Source of the DNA: Rozella allomycis CSF55
Taxonomy: Eukaryota > Rozellomycota
Length of the DNA: 64,000 nucleotides
Assembly: GCA_000442015.1 (NCBI GenBank)
Contig: KE560959.1
Coordinates: 62,001 to 126,000 of the forward strand
Direction: 5' to 3'
Each line of letters begins with the position of its first letter. Within the stretch, counting starts at the first letter, position 1. Below the pieces are notes generated by a model, which saw nothing but the letters and a program-made list of their open reading frames with translations, was not told where the DNA came from and did no database searches. Shown in pieces: positions 1 through 10,858 of the stretch. A program made the translations under genes and the position numbers.

Positions 1-27
1 ACTTAAATATACTGAAATATTTATTGC

Positions 28-718
28 TTAGAAAATAAAGCGTTTTGGAGGCGTATAACCTCGTTTAGTTACTTCTTGAATCTTATCAAGCACTCTTTTT
101 AAAATATTTGCGTTAAAATTCAAAAATCTTATGTCAGAATACGGCAATAAGCTTAAGGAATCAATAATGCTTTTTTCAATTAATGATCTTCTAATTTCAA
201 ACCACTCTGCATTTCCATTGTGAGATTCATAGACAATCCTCTGAAATACATCTAATATCTTCTTATATACAGGCATGTAGTGAGTATTGGTTCCATTTAT
301 ATTTTCGAAAGTACACAAATATTCAGGAAGACCAGAAGATGATAAAATTGCGTAAAATAATTCATATACCTTTGATAGTAAATATTCGTCGCCAAATAAA
401 AGCTTTTGAAGCACTTTTAGACATTCAGCCATCATTCCATACTTCCTTAAAGCTGTTAGTTGTTCAATACAATTTGTAAGTATGAATATCTTTAGCTCTT
501 TTAATTCATCTTCGATGTACTCTTTGTTATTCTCTATGATGTTGAGAACGGTTGAATATATGAGTAAACTAAAGGTAGGGTTCAACTCATGGTATAAGAG
601 ACTCAACTCTGATAATACATTCACAGCAAGAATGATATCCTCATTACGAGACTTTAAAACCACAATCAACTTTTCGGATAGCTTTAACGTACAATTAAAC
701 ATACTGCCATTATTCTCC
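28..718 (-). CDS. hypothetical protein, C-terminal part
   Basis: An uninterrupted frame of about 230 codons ends in TAA near the window start and runs up to the N at 719, where its 5' part is lost. The product is mostly helical, with leucine-rich segments and no membrane span or catalytic motif that I recognise. It ends in a basic aromatic tail (RGYTPPKRFIF). A helical solenoid or trafficking-complex subunit is possible, but that is a guess from composition only. The length and absence of stops make it a credible exon. Confidence 0.55.
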
Positions 719-720
719 NC

Positions 721-1497
721 AACCATAAAAGCGGTAAATTTCTAAACATAAAAACTTGCACGAATATCCTTGCATACGACGAAAAGGGCCTGTTGAGTTT
801 CCTGAAAGTAATGAAAGGAAAACGTATTTCTCAAAAAACTGTTGATTTCGCGTTTCAGTTTGCTTATGCTTATGGTCTTACTGAAATTGCTTGTAACCCA
901 AAGCTATTTATTGTTGAAAACAGTATATTACCGGACCCGTCATCAAATGATAACTATGCGATATTGACCGCTGCGTATAATGGGTACACTGACATTGTTA
1001 AATATCTACTAACTCAAGAAAGAGTAAATCCAGGTGCAAAGGAAAATTATGCTATTCGAGATGCTGCTATAAAGGGGCATACGGAAATTGTCAAAATGCT
1101 GCTCGCCGATTCTAGAGTAGATCCAGCTGCAAATGACAATGAGACGATTGTTAACGCTGCCGATTATGGTCATCTGGAAATTCTTAAGATGCTGCTGGCC
1201 GATCCTAGAGTAGATCCAGGTGCCAGTGAAAATAATGCTCTTCGCTTGGCCTGCAAGGAAGGTCATATTGAAGTTGTTAGAATGCTTCTTGCAGACGCTC
1301 GAGTAGATCCTAGTGCCCGAAGGAATCAAGCTATTCGAACTGCAATAGATTATGGGCGTGCAGAAATTCTTAGATTGTTGCTTGAAGACTCTAGAGGAGA
1401 TCCAATCGCGAAGAGGACTCAAGCTATTCGAAGTGCCATCAAGTATGGAAATGCAGAAATGGTGCAAATTTCGTTGGAGTATAGCCTATATCATTAA
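721..1497 (+). CDS. ankyrin-repeat protein, 5'-truncated
   Basis: The frame is open from the N at 719 to a TAA at 1495-1497, so the true start is missing. An internal ATG lies at 811. After about 75 residues come six ankyrin repeats of about 34 residues with a regular core (GHxEIVKMLLADxRVDP). Each repeat ends in xDPxA and begins the next helix with a small polar residue. Ankyrin arrays bind proteins, so no substrate can be named. The repeats are nearly regular, which suggests recent repeat amplification. The final repeat is degenerate (MVQISLEYSLYH). There are no introns in the visible part. Confidence 0.8.
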   Translation, partial: NHKSGKFLNIKTCTNILAYDEKGLLSFLKVMKGKRISQKTVDFAFQFAYAYGLTEIACNPKLFIVENSILPDPSSNDNYAILTAAYNGYTDIVKYLLTQERVNPGAKENYAIRDAAIKGHTEIVKMLLADSRVDPAANDNETIVNAADYGHLEILKMLLADPRVDPGASENNALRLACKEGHIEVVRMLLADARVDPSARRNQAIRTAIDYGRAEILRLLLEDSRGDPIAKRTQAIRSAIKYGNAEMVQISLEYSLYH

Positions 1498-1678
1498 ATT
1501 TGAGAAGCTAGCTATCATTGAGGGGGTTATTGATCTTTCAACTTGCAATAAAAAGATTAGTCTAATTTTTATTGTTATCAGGTCCTTTTAATTGCTCACT
1601 GTAGCTCATAGTAGAAAATTAACATTTAACCGTTTGAGTCTTTGACGGTTGGTCATNCCCACTTTTGGGCTCGCGTAA

Positions 1679-1756
1679 CAATTGCACTTTGGAGCCCATT
1701 GTTTTGAGTTTTAGAGCCCATCCAAATTTGAAACAGTGGGCTCCAAAGTGCAATTG
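1679..1756. repeat. 26-bp inverted repeat next to a contig end
   Basis: Positions 1679-1704 and 1731-1756 are reverse complements at 25 of 26 bases, separated by 26 bases. Both arms contain CACTTTGGAGCCCA, and GGGCTC/GAGCCC also recurs nearby. The hairpin lies 22 bases from the contig join at 1657 and about 60 bases downstream of a Mutator-like transposase end. It may be part of a transposon terminus, but no target-site duplication can be tested across the join. The flanks from 1498 to 1816 otherwise hold no recognisable gene. Confidence 0.65.
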
Positions 1757-1816
1757 CAGTAATGAGAATAAATAGAAAACGGAGCATTAAAATCACTTTT
1801 TAATAAATAGTTTTAT

Positions 1817-2135
1817 TTAAATATAAGATAATGCAGCACCCACCTTGCTTGGTCGCCCTCTTTTCCTTTTGGGGGCACCATTTTCGTCAGAATCAATTTC
1901 TGGTTCCTTTTCTCTCCCTCGTGGAATAAGACTTCGAATGTCAGGAATATCTTTATTAAATAATAAATAAAATATTTTTACAATTTAACGGAGGATTCAA
2001 ATTTTTCAGTGCCAAGGCAATTAATACATGATAGCATGTTCTCCAATACAACCAGTTTCTACAGTCACAGGAACCTTTCTCAAGATCAATAATAAAACAT
2101 AATGATTTCTTTTTCTTATTTATAAGCTTGGTTTT
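1817..2135 (-). mobile_element. Mutator-like (MULE) transposase, C-terminal fragment
   Basis: The strand encodes a SWIM zinc finger (CDC, then C-Y-H 11-13 residues on: GSCDCRNWLYWRTCYHVLIAL region) followed by an acidic linker and a basic AT-hook-like end (KRKRGRPSKVG). SWIM plus a KRGRP tail is typical of the C-terminus of MULE transposases. The two parts are joined in frame by removing a 31-nt GT..AG intron at 1951-1981. The 5' part, including any DDE catalytic domain, is lost at the N at 2136. As it stands it is an incomplete copy. Confidence 0.7.
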
Positions 2136-2189
2136 NCAAAAAATACAAAACTTCTTAATCACTAAAATTGTATTTATTTCAACATATGA

Positions 2190-5100
2190 TCAACTTTTAA
2201 TTTGCTTTACCAGTTCCTTCATATAATCCTTAATTTGCGGGATATTATTAATGATTCCTCTCGGAATAGTCAACAAAACTAGATAAAGAATAATCAACGA
2301 GTGTACTTTTCCTGCTGTAACCAATTTCATTATTGATATTGTTCATAATTTTCCTGATAGCGACTAGAAACACGAGCACTGTTATTGAGAGTGAAGAAAT
2401 AACGCAGCCAAAGAGTAGATTGTATAGTAGTTTGTAGTCTGCTTTTAGGATGAGGGAGCTTGTTGCTCTTGTGAGTTGCAGACCGTGAGCTAGTTCGTTT
2501 GGCGTTAGTTCTAGGATGTACCAGAAAGCGTTTTGCGCTACAGTTGAGAGGGATGGATCGCCTGAGAAAGTAGCTAGAGATTTGAGGTTGAGGAGAGAAA
2601 ACATGAGGGTGTCTCTGAAGCCGTTTGAGATGTGAACATTGTAAGCGGGAGGGAGGTTAGAGGAAGTTGGAGGAGAGCAGCGTGAGTATATGTCTGAGAG
2701 ACAGGTGGCGGAATCCCATAGAGATTGAATCTGAGGGTTTGAAAAGATGAATTGATCAGTTTTGATTTCAGAGAGAAGAGAAAATATCTAATTAGAGGGT
2801 GAAGATGTTATTACTTCAGAGTAGAGATTTGATAGTTGTGATTGAATGTTTGTGATTGAATTGTAGTGATAGTCTGTTGAATTGTTTATCCAGAGATGGA
2901 CTGATAATCTTCTAATTTTGTAAATTGAAGATTCAAAGTTTATGACTTTGATTGTCGCTTCAGCAGATTTAATGGAGATGGACGTTGTGGCAGCAGAATA
3001 GCTAGCCCAAACAATGGATGGGATTGAGATGGCAAAGAGAGACAAAAGAATCATAATTGAAGTTTTTTCTTTTAAATAACTAAATTTACCTTAATAGATT
3101 GAAATAGATTAGATTACCTAATATTAGATTGAAATAGATTAGATTACCAGGGTCTTTAAGATCTCTTTTGTTTGAATTTAATTTTTTAGCTTGATGACTA
3201 TCCCTTCTAGCAATGAATTCTTCTTTGAAATTTTTTTCAGTGTTTTTTCTTAAATCTAAATCTAGATCATTTTCATTTGGAGTGCCTTCATCTGATAGAT
3301 CAGAATTTGAAGTATTTTCAGGATCTAAATCAGATTTATCATTGACTAGTTGATCTATAAACTTTCTTGGGATTTGTTTTAGAATTTTAAAAATGATTCT
3401 TCTTTCATCGTCTAAATGTTTTAATCTTGGAACTAGAAGCAATAAATAAACAAGAAGAGAAGAAATGAAAATTGCAATGCAAATGTATTCTCCATAAACA
3501 AAAATAGTCTTCCAAGCAACAATTGAAGCTTCTCCCAATTTATTAATAAAATCTAACGAATAATTCAAAATTATTTCTTGATTTCTATTTATAAATTCAA
3601 ATTCATTCAAATCTTTATTTAAAATATCATTTGACGTTGAAATCAATTTAGATGACTAGAAAATATAAATAAATTCTCTTACTCTGCTAAACGATTGAAT
3701 CAAAGACCAAAAATCTGTTATTGATGAATTTGTAGTCCCTCTTAGAACATAGAAATTCTTTAATATAAAATCATCCAATAAATAATCATTTGAATACAAT
3801 GAATAAATTATTGAATAATGTTCATCCAGATTACTAATAGATTCTGATAATCTAATCTCTGAATCCACAAACGACATTGAATTATTCCAAATACAATTAT
3901 TGCTACAATTAGCTCTACCAAAACTTCCAATTTGTTTAAATGATTTTATTCTAGAATAGAAAATTATTTCATTCATCTCTTTAATCATTTCCAACGAATA
4001 ATCTCTCATTATCACATACCTAGTGGGATCTGGAAACGTTGACACCAAAATCACACAACTCGTCATAATCAACACCAACAATCCAAATATAAACATCAAA
4101 GATCTATTCATTGTCTGTATTGACTTTATTGGAACTTTTCCATTTCTTATCGCCATAATCTTCTTTGATTGATACACACTCGACTTGCTACTATTCTTAT
4201 CTGACCCAACAATAGACCCAGTCGCATCTTCACTCTTTTCATTCACACTCTCTTCATCTGAATTGCCTCTTTCTTGCTCCAACTCTTCAATCGACGCATT
4301 CGATCTCACAAACGTATTATTCGTAGACTCATTCATTCCCTTGCTCTCTTCTTGATGCTCCGATATCGACACCCTTCTTTCATCGTCATCTGGCACCACC
4401 AAAGCATTAATCTTTTCTATCTTCTCCTTTCTTATCATCATATCATAGCCATTGTTTTCTATCCACTCTCTATCCACATGGTCATCTTCTATCGGTCCAT
4501 GACACGTTCTGCCTATAAACTCTACTTGATCATCACTCTTATGCTCCACAACTTCCAACATCAACGGAAACTCTGTCCCATCTCTATGCTTCGCTACAAC
4601 CACCCTCCTAATTCCTATCACTCGCGCCTCCTTTGTCTCAAAATACCTCTAATCATTCAATCCATCTATTACCTCGCCATATACGAATCATGGTTGTCTC
4701 CAACATCTCTAGGCATCAAATCAGACACATTATGGCCAAGTATTTCACTCTTCAAATACCCAAACAAATCACAACACCCTTGACTAAACTCTTTAATATG
4801 CCCCATCTGCGTTATTCTTATCACACCTTCAAGGGGTCGCAAATCAAACAAACGCCACACTCTATCCCCAAACTTTGTCACGCTCTGTATTCCAACCGGC
4901 AACACTTCCATCGTCTCAGTCACCATATACCCATAACATATTCTGCCCTTTTTACTCTTTTCTATCAATTTATCAACACTATGTTCTCTATATTTAGGGA
5001 TAGGCGGGAATATCAACTCTAAAGATCTCCCAGTCAAATATTCAACAGGATATCCAGTCATCCTAGAGACATCTTCGCCAACCTTGACTATCTCAAATGT

Positions 5101-8022
5101 TCTATCCTTAAATGTTATATTGCTCTTTTCATTAGACGACTCAGTCACCGGCACTGCAGATGTTCTAACCAACGTTCCCTTGAACAGCAATTCATGCTCA
5201 TTCTCTATACTCGTCACAACCAAATTCACATTCATCAGCGTTCCATCATAATGCTTCAACTGCAACACCCTTCCATTCATATCATTCACTATACTACCCT
5301 GCCTAGTCTCCACATAGCGCGTCAAATACGAATCATGATACGAACTGTATGGATACGGCATTATTATCGTTATATTCTCTCCAATCAAATTTTCCTTTTC
5401 ATAGCCAGTCAGCTTAGAGAAATATTCATCACAGCTTTGTATTATTCCCTTGACATTAATCACAACAGACCCAGCTATCAATGTCGCATCACTCATATAC
5501 CCCACAAATATTTGCATATCATCAATTCTTTCTTCTTTCACTTCTAAACTCAATGGAATCATCTTGCCCATCTTTGTCTTTCCCATCACTTGTCTTCCTT
5601 TGCTTCCAATCACTTTAGCTACCCCAGTTGACACATAGTTGCTAATAAACGTATCATGTCTTATTCCCACATCTTCAGACATTAACATCTTGACATTTCT
5701 TTTATACATTTCTGCTGGCGTGTATCCAAACATCTCTGTTGTTCTCTTATTAACCATTGCTATAATCCCATCATTCTTTATCACCACACAACCCGTCTTC
5801 AAATCATCTGCTTTGCGACATTTGGTCACCATCGCTATATAAATTGGCTTTCCATCGGGCCCCTTGGTTTCTGTCACTGTTAAACTTATAGGAAAGACAT
5901 ATCCATTCTTGTGCAATCCAAATAATTCTCTCTTCTTTCCTATCACTTTCGCTTCTCTAGTCTTTTTATATCTCTCCATATATTTCGCATGATTCTCTTT
6001 AAAAGGCGTTGGAACTAGTTTTGACACATTCTCTCCAATCAAATCCTTTCTGCTATACCCAAACATACTCAACACTGCATTGTTAGCTTGAAGTATCTTT
6101 CCAGTCTCATTAACTGAAATAACTGAATTCGTTTCATAACCTCCACCTCCACTCTCTCCACTAATCATCGACGAATTGTCATTATTTCGGCTCTTAGATG
6201 CTGTTTGCAATTCTTGTGCTGCTTGCTTAAACTTTTCTGATTTATCAGTATCTAAAATAACAGTCTCCAAAAAGAATGCATAGGCATCATACAAATGAAA
6301 CGCTTTTGGATACTTTTCTATCAACACATTATAAAATCTATCAGCCATCTTCGTTTGCATTTCAATCATTCTAGTGGCATCAGAAAATTCCTCAAACGCT
6401 ACATACGACTTTTGAAACAATGACCAAAAATTTCTTATTGACAATAAAACCCTTGCATGATACTTTTTAGCTTCTCCGTAATACTTTTGGTATTCAACAT
6501 ACGCTACCAAATCCATCTTTTCTGTTCCTTGCCCTTGCGTAGTTCTTCGTTGCAGCTCCTCCATTTGTCTCTTAAACAACAAAAATCTTAAATCCACTGA
6601 AGGTCTTTTGCCAACATCATTCGCATCCAGCAACGGTAGATAATGCCTTTCGCTTGGAAACATTTGGTCTGCAAAAAATATGTACGCTATCGCCAAATAA
6701 TAATTAGCTGGAAACGCCTTCATTGATTTATGGTACAAACTATCGGTAACCTCAACATTCTCCAACGTCGTATGTTCAATCCACAAATGACGCGCAATGA
6801 TTTCTACTGTATACGTGTTGGCATTGGCTAACAATAGCGACTTTGGCAATATCTCCTTTTTATCTATCAATGCATAATTCTCTTCCAATGTCTTCATCAA
6901 ACTACTTCCTGTACTGCTCATTCTCTTCCTTGTCACACTTTCAACTCTCGCATCATCCAAAACAGCATTAGCTAACATTCTAAAATACTCTATCCTTCTT
7001 TCATACAAAAAATATCCAATAACAGCTACAGGGCCCATACCAAGCATAAACAATAAATCGGGCAATCTATTCTCTGCTAAACGATTAGGCCCCATCAACA
7101 CGGATATAACAGCCATCAAGTTGCCATATGCAAACACTAAAACTGTCGACGCCCTTATCTTTCCGATAAGGCTATGCTGATACGGTAGAAAATAGATCAG
7201 TGACGCATACAAAGCCAACGATAACAACAAATTAGAAAAATGCGTCCACAATCCACCAAAAAACACTTTAGACAAGTACGAATAATTCAAAGCGAAAAAT
7301 ATATTCGCAAACAATAGCAGCAAATTAAAGTACGGCGTTGAACATATCATTAAATCTGTTGGTCGCTTGCAAAAAGATATATCAGTTAAAGTTGCACTCA
7401 ATGAAAATAGAGTTAAAAATAACACTGTAAATGCTCCAAAAATAGCAGACACATAGTAACTGGCGGTTGAACAACTCTCTTCCTGAAATTTCACCAAATG
7501 GTTTTTATAACACATGCAAGCATCAATGATCAAATCCACACTCGCAATAAACAAAATCTTAAAAAACACAGATATCGCAATATTCAACACCCTAACGGGC
7601 CATAGGTACTTGAATTCTTTCTTCCAAAATGAATACCTATCCTTCACCATCTACACATTCTATTACCCCACATAAAATGTAATAACCACAGCTGTCAATG
7701 CGATGAATATAAATGTCCAATATATGATCTCGAATACCGAGAATGGGATATTGTAATCAACAATACGAAAATGAAAGAACCTTATGTACGGCGCCACTGT
7801 CAATAGCATTGATCCCCATTCCGCATTCGCTGTCAATGTAAATCCAAGAAATTGCAAAAATTCAAGCGTCAGAAAGCCAAACGATCGAATAGTGTTTGGC
7901 ACCTTGCTTTCGTCTCCAGAATTCTCCATTGTATATAAAATCCCAAAAAATGATTGTTCAAGCTTGTCAAAAAAATTAACGGTCCGATTTGGAACGGTGG
8001 TCGCATTGTTTTTGTCATCCAT
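2190..8022 (-). CDS. TmcB-like multi-PAS membrane protein
   Basis: Six introns (7637-7666, 4647-4672, 3656-3682, 3090-3147, 2788-2814, 2279-2306) join seven exons into 1,878 codons. The N-terminal third has many hydrophobic segments (about residues 60-350). A helical region is followed by five PAS domains at about residues 620-1,130, recognisable by ANxxxxxMFGYxxxDLIGENV and FPxxLxV patterns. Further membrane spans then alternate with acidic linkers to the C-terminus. This order is that of Tmc/TmcB-type sensor proteins known from amoebae, ciliates and zoosporic fungi, whose ligands are mostly unknown. No kinase or cyclase domain is present. Start at 8022 gives an acidic N-terminus before the first spans. 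The fourth intron is itself a tandem duplicate. Confidence 0.88.
3090..3147 (-). repeat. tandemly duplicated intron
   Basis: Read on the minus strand, positions 3147-3118 (30 nt) and 3117-3090 (28 nt) are two adjacent copies of the same intron. Each begins GTAATCTAATC and ends in AG. They are identical over about the first 24 bases and differ only near the 3' end (ATATTAG versus TTAAG). Removing both restores the reading frame of the TmcB-like protein (DPG then KFSYLKEK). Removing only one leaves early stops. It can be spliced as one 58-nt intron or as two abutting introns. Confidence 0.8.
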
Positions 8023-8197
8023 TGTTTTGTTGCCAACTTGCCACTTGCCAGGGGAGTCATGCTATAGAACCATTACAAAAACATAAATCATCTTTTTTAA
8101 TTACATCGTTATTGCATGTTATACATATTACAATGATGCAATCTGTTAAATGAAATGTTAAATATTAAANTGGAATACGTTTAATCGAAACTCGCAT

Positions 8198-8863
8198 TTA
8201 TTTATAACGGTTTTTTCTAACACATTTAAGAGAGTTTCCGAAATAGATACGTAATTGACCCAAGTAACAAATAAGCTCCTTTTCAAGCTCCGCATCATTA
8301 GTCCTCAAAGTGAATTCAAGTTTTTCCCGAAGATCTTCAATAGCTTTGGTGTAATTATCGTTGGTTATGTTTTTCCCAGACCTTGAAAGGCTTTGAAAGA
8401 GCCCGAACGATTTATCCTGCCTTACATCATTTCTCAAGGATATAACCTTATCAATTGTTAATCGCATGTCATCAGCAACGGAACGAATAGAGCTTAGGTA
8501 GCGACTAAATGATTCACAAGACAACGCGAGCTGTTTTGTTTGGCTATGTAATGAATGGTACACTTCGGAGACATTTGAAATTGATTCTCCCTCAATATTC
8601 CCTTCCATTAGTACTGTTTCTTTTATTGATATGCTAAATTGCATTTCTGAAGTGTATAAATCATTCAGTTGCCTAACTTGTCTTTCAAGAACAGCCTCGA
8701 GTAAGGACAAGGTATCACATCTTTTGTAAAATGCTTTTATCATTTTATCAATGTCCTCGGGGAAGATCTCATCTATTTCCTTATTGTTAATGAATTCAAT
8801 TATGTTTCTTTTTGTCCCCCTAAGAGAAAACACCAAATTATCAATAAGGTTATTGGCATTCAT
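8198..8863 (-). CDS. hypothetical helical protein (BAR-like?)
   Basis: A single exon of 221 codons with a clear ATG at 8863. The product is almost wholly helical, with heptad-like leucines and few prolines. It has a basic C-terminus (CVRKNRYK). Length and charge pattern recall BAR-type or coiled-coil membrane-coat proteins such as sorting-nexin tails, but no PX domain or diagnostic motif is visible. I do not recognise the family. The contig join at 8170 lies just downstream, so the 3' untranslated region is cut. Confidence 0.6.
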   Translation of the reverse strand: MNANNLIDNLVFSLRGTKRNIIEFINNKEIDEIFPEDIDKMIKAFYKRCDTLSLLEAVLERQVRQLNDLYTSEMQFSISIKETVLMEGNIEGESISNVSEVYHSLHSQTKQLALSCESFSRYLSSIRSVADDMRLTIDKVISLRNDVRQDKSFGLFQSLSRSGKNITNDNYTKAIEDLREKLEFTLRTNDAELEKELICYLGQLRIYFGNSLKCVRKNRYK

Positions 8864-9249
8864 TGTTCATAGAAACCAAATTACGTATGTTTATTTAAAG
8901 CAAAATGCTAAAATAACAAATACTTTGAATAAATCCGAATTTGGAAAGATAAATTCTTTACTCTTCTTAAAAATAGCCAGTTTAAGTTGCAGAAAAACAT
9001 TTTGGCAATTATCATTAATATAAGACCGTTTACAGAAAATATTACGTCGTTCGCGCGCAGTTCTTGCATATATTCTTCAATATATTCTATTCTGGCTTGT
9101 CCTCAAAATACAAAGGGAAATAAAGTGTTTTTTAGATTAAATCGATTTGTACATTAAATCGATTTGAAGATAATCTGCTTATTTCTTGAAAACATGCAAA
9201 GGTGATATTGGGACTAGAATTAAGAAGGTAAAGTGGCGTAGTCAAAAAA
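8864..9249. promoter_or_regulatory. divergent intergenic region with a 14-bp direct repeat
   Basis: This 386-bp gap separates two divergent genes and has no supported coding frame. It contains ATTAAATCGATTTG twice, at 9136-9149 and 9153-9166, a perfect repeat with 17-bp period. Each copy contains the palindrome AAATCGATTT. The repeat lies about 85-115 bp before the ATG of the gene at 9250, a plausible place for a regulatory pair. A GC-rich TTCGCGCGC at about 9049 is the only other notable element. Confidence 0.45.
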
Positions 9250-9951
9250 ATGTCAAGACTAGACGAAGTACAAAAGTTTAGCAAAGAGTTTGAAGAATTG
9301 TACAGTAAGTATGGTATTATCGGGTTTCAAAAACAATGCTTTTTTGCTAAATTTGTTGAAGATCATAACTGGGAAGCGGATCTTCCAAATAGAAAGATTG
9401 TCTTCGAAAATTTGGGTTCATTCAAAATAAAAGTAGTTGGCACTCTTAATGAAGATTGTTTTCACTGGGCCGACCAAAGTTGCCCTATCTCTTTTAGTGA
9501 TGAACTCAGTGGAGATGTTATAAAAAGTGTTAGAGAATTTGATGTCAAAGAATTTAAAGAGTCAAAACTGGAATTTGAACAGTGTGAAGGACAAGACTTA
9601 TGGTTTCACAGATTAACTTGTGTTTTAATACCTTTATTGGGGGCTCTTGGAGTCTACAGATGTTCGGGAGTCGTGATTCTCATTATGGATCCTGAAAATC
9701 CATTGTCCATGCCTACAGAATCTAAAGAAAAACTCTTAATAGAAGGTAGCTATGCCTTTCAAGATATTCTCCATCCTTTGTGCAAACCTCTCGATCAAAA
9801 AGCCGGCTGGTTGGAATATTTGAAGTACCATGGATTCGAATTTGCAGAAGAGAGTGATGAAAAAGGGTCGTATATTAAGATTAAAGATCATCAATACATG
9901 ATATCATTTGATGGTAGCAATGTTGTGACTAAAATAGCGAATAAACTTTAA
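9250..9951 (+). CDS. DUF6882-like protein
   Basis: An intronless gene of 233 codons. The pattern WEADLPNRKIVF, then VVGTLNEDCFHWAD, then LGALGVYR near the C-terminal half resembles the DUF6882 family, which I know mainly from bacteria (a short N-terminal helix, a W..D...G.L.F strand, then W.WA..). Function is unknown. There is no signal peptide or membrane span. Lack of introns in a window where most genes have several, together with a mainly bacterial family, hints at horizontal origin. The family assignment is from memory of the pattern only. Confidence 0.55.
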   Translation: MSRLDEVQKFSKEFEELYSKYGIIGFQKQCFFAKFVEDHNWEADLPNRKIVFENLGSFKIKVVGTLNEDCFHWADQSCPISFSDELSGDVIKSVREFDVKEFKESKLEFEQCEGQDLWFHRLTCVLIPLLGALGVYRCSGVVILIMDPENPLSMPTESKEKLLIEGSYAFQDILHPLCKPLDQKAGWLEYLKYHGFEFAEESDEKGSYIKIKDHQYMISFDGSNVVTKIANKL

Positions 9952-10010
9952 TTTTTCCTTTAACACTTAGAAACCTCCTGGATACAAGTTGCAGTGCAAT
10001 TTTATTTTTG

Positions 10011-10368
10011 ATGAGCTCAAAATCCCCGTCTTCACCTTCACAAAAGAAAAAATCTAAACAAGGTAGCAGAGTATCACTGGTCGTAGAACCCAGCAAATTA
10101 GGACTATTTAGCGAGGTTGGCTACTTGCAGCCTAAGACATTTGTACCATTGCATTCTCGTAAATATATAATCAGCGAGTTAAAGATGCATTTTTGAATGA
10201 GCGTACCAAGGGCGCACAAATGAAAGGAAGCAGTAGGAAGCTTGGAAAAACAAAAGACGCATTTTTCGATAAAGATTTCGTTCACATATTTGAAGTAAGT
10301 TATTAAATTTCAATATATAGAACGAAGCGTACTGTGACTATGTTTGGTTGAAACGTTCCTGGCGAATC
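10011..10368 (+). CDS. CFAP96: CFAP96 (C4orf47-like) flagellar protein, 3'-truncated
   Basis: Introns at 10159-10184 and 10295-10320 (26 nt each) link three exons that run into the N at 10369. The product has a basic serine-rich N-terminus, then LGLFSEVGYLQPKTFVPLHS, then a PGG/KGSSRKLG-type segment and AFFDKDFVHIFENEAY. This matches the conserved N-terminal half of CFAP96, in which GLFSEMGY and GYFDPHFVRIFEGEGY occupy the same places. CFAP96 is a cilium or flagellum-associated protein, so the organism should make flagellated cells. The C-terminal half lies beyond the contig join. Confidence 0.72.
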
Positions 10369-10369
10369 N

Positions 10370-10778
10370 CCCATAACTTGACTAGTGTTGGAATTTGAAC
10401 ATATCGTTCGAGACAATTCTGCAAAAGGTCATAATTAGAAATATTTAATAGAGTATTAATCCGGATTTGAGCCATGTTAACCTTCATGAATAACCTATGG
10501 TCCCGTTTCAACAAGGGACTCTTTAAAACAAAATCTAGTCCAGACTTCAAATCTCTAATATATCCCCCTTTTGATAAATTTTCCAGTAACTCAATGACTC
10601 TATCAAGTAAAATTCTCTTTTTCAAAGTGGAAACGTTAAATACGTCTTTTAGTTCTTTCAAAGTGTTTTTGTAGTTAAGATTATCACATCTACCATTTTT
10701 GTTTTTTATATATTCCAAAAAACATGCTTCAAAAATGTTTGACGAAAAAAATTTGCTTTGGAATGGTATAATTTGCAT
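10370..10778 (-). CDS. hypothetical protein, 3'-truncated
   Basis: The frame is open from an ATG at 10778 down to the contig join at 10369, about 136 codons, so the C-terminus is missing. The product is basic and helical (LKKRILLDRVIELLENLSKGG, KVNMAQIRINTLLNI). I do not recognise a family. It diverges from COX15, whose first ATG lies 80 bp away. A nuclear scaffold or complex subunit would fit the composition, but this is not supported by a motif. Confidence 0.5.
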
Positions 10779-10858
10779 TCAGCCACAGAACTCCAAAATC
10801 TCAAACAATAATAGAATAAATATTGCTACTTTAACTACATTACCTAATACCTATTTAG

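Noticed and set aside
4274-5842. Long plus-strand frames opposite the TmcB-like gene
   Set aside because: They are antisense shadows of a coding region with strong PAS-domain conservation on the minus strand and have no family features of their own.
7637-7666. 16- or 21-nt intron at the first TmcB-like junction
   Set aside because: A 30-nt alternative with a GTAATAG donor matches the other introns of the gene and keeps the frame.
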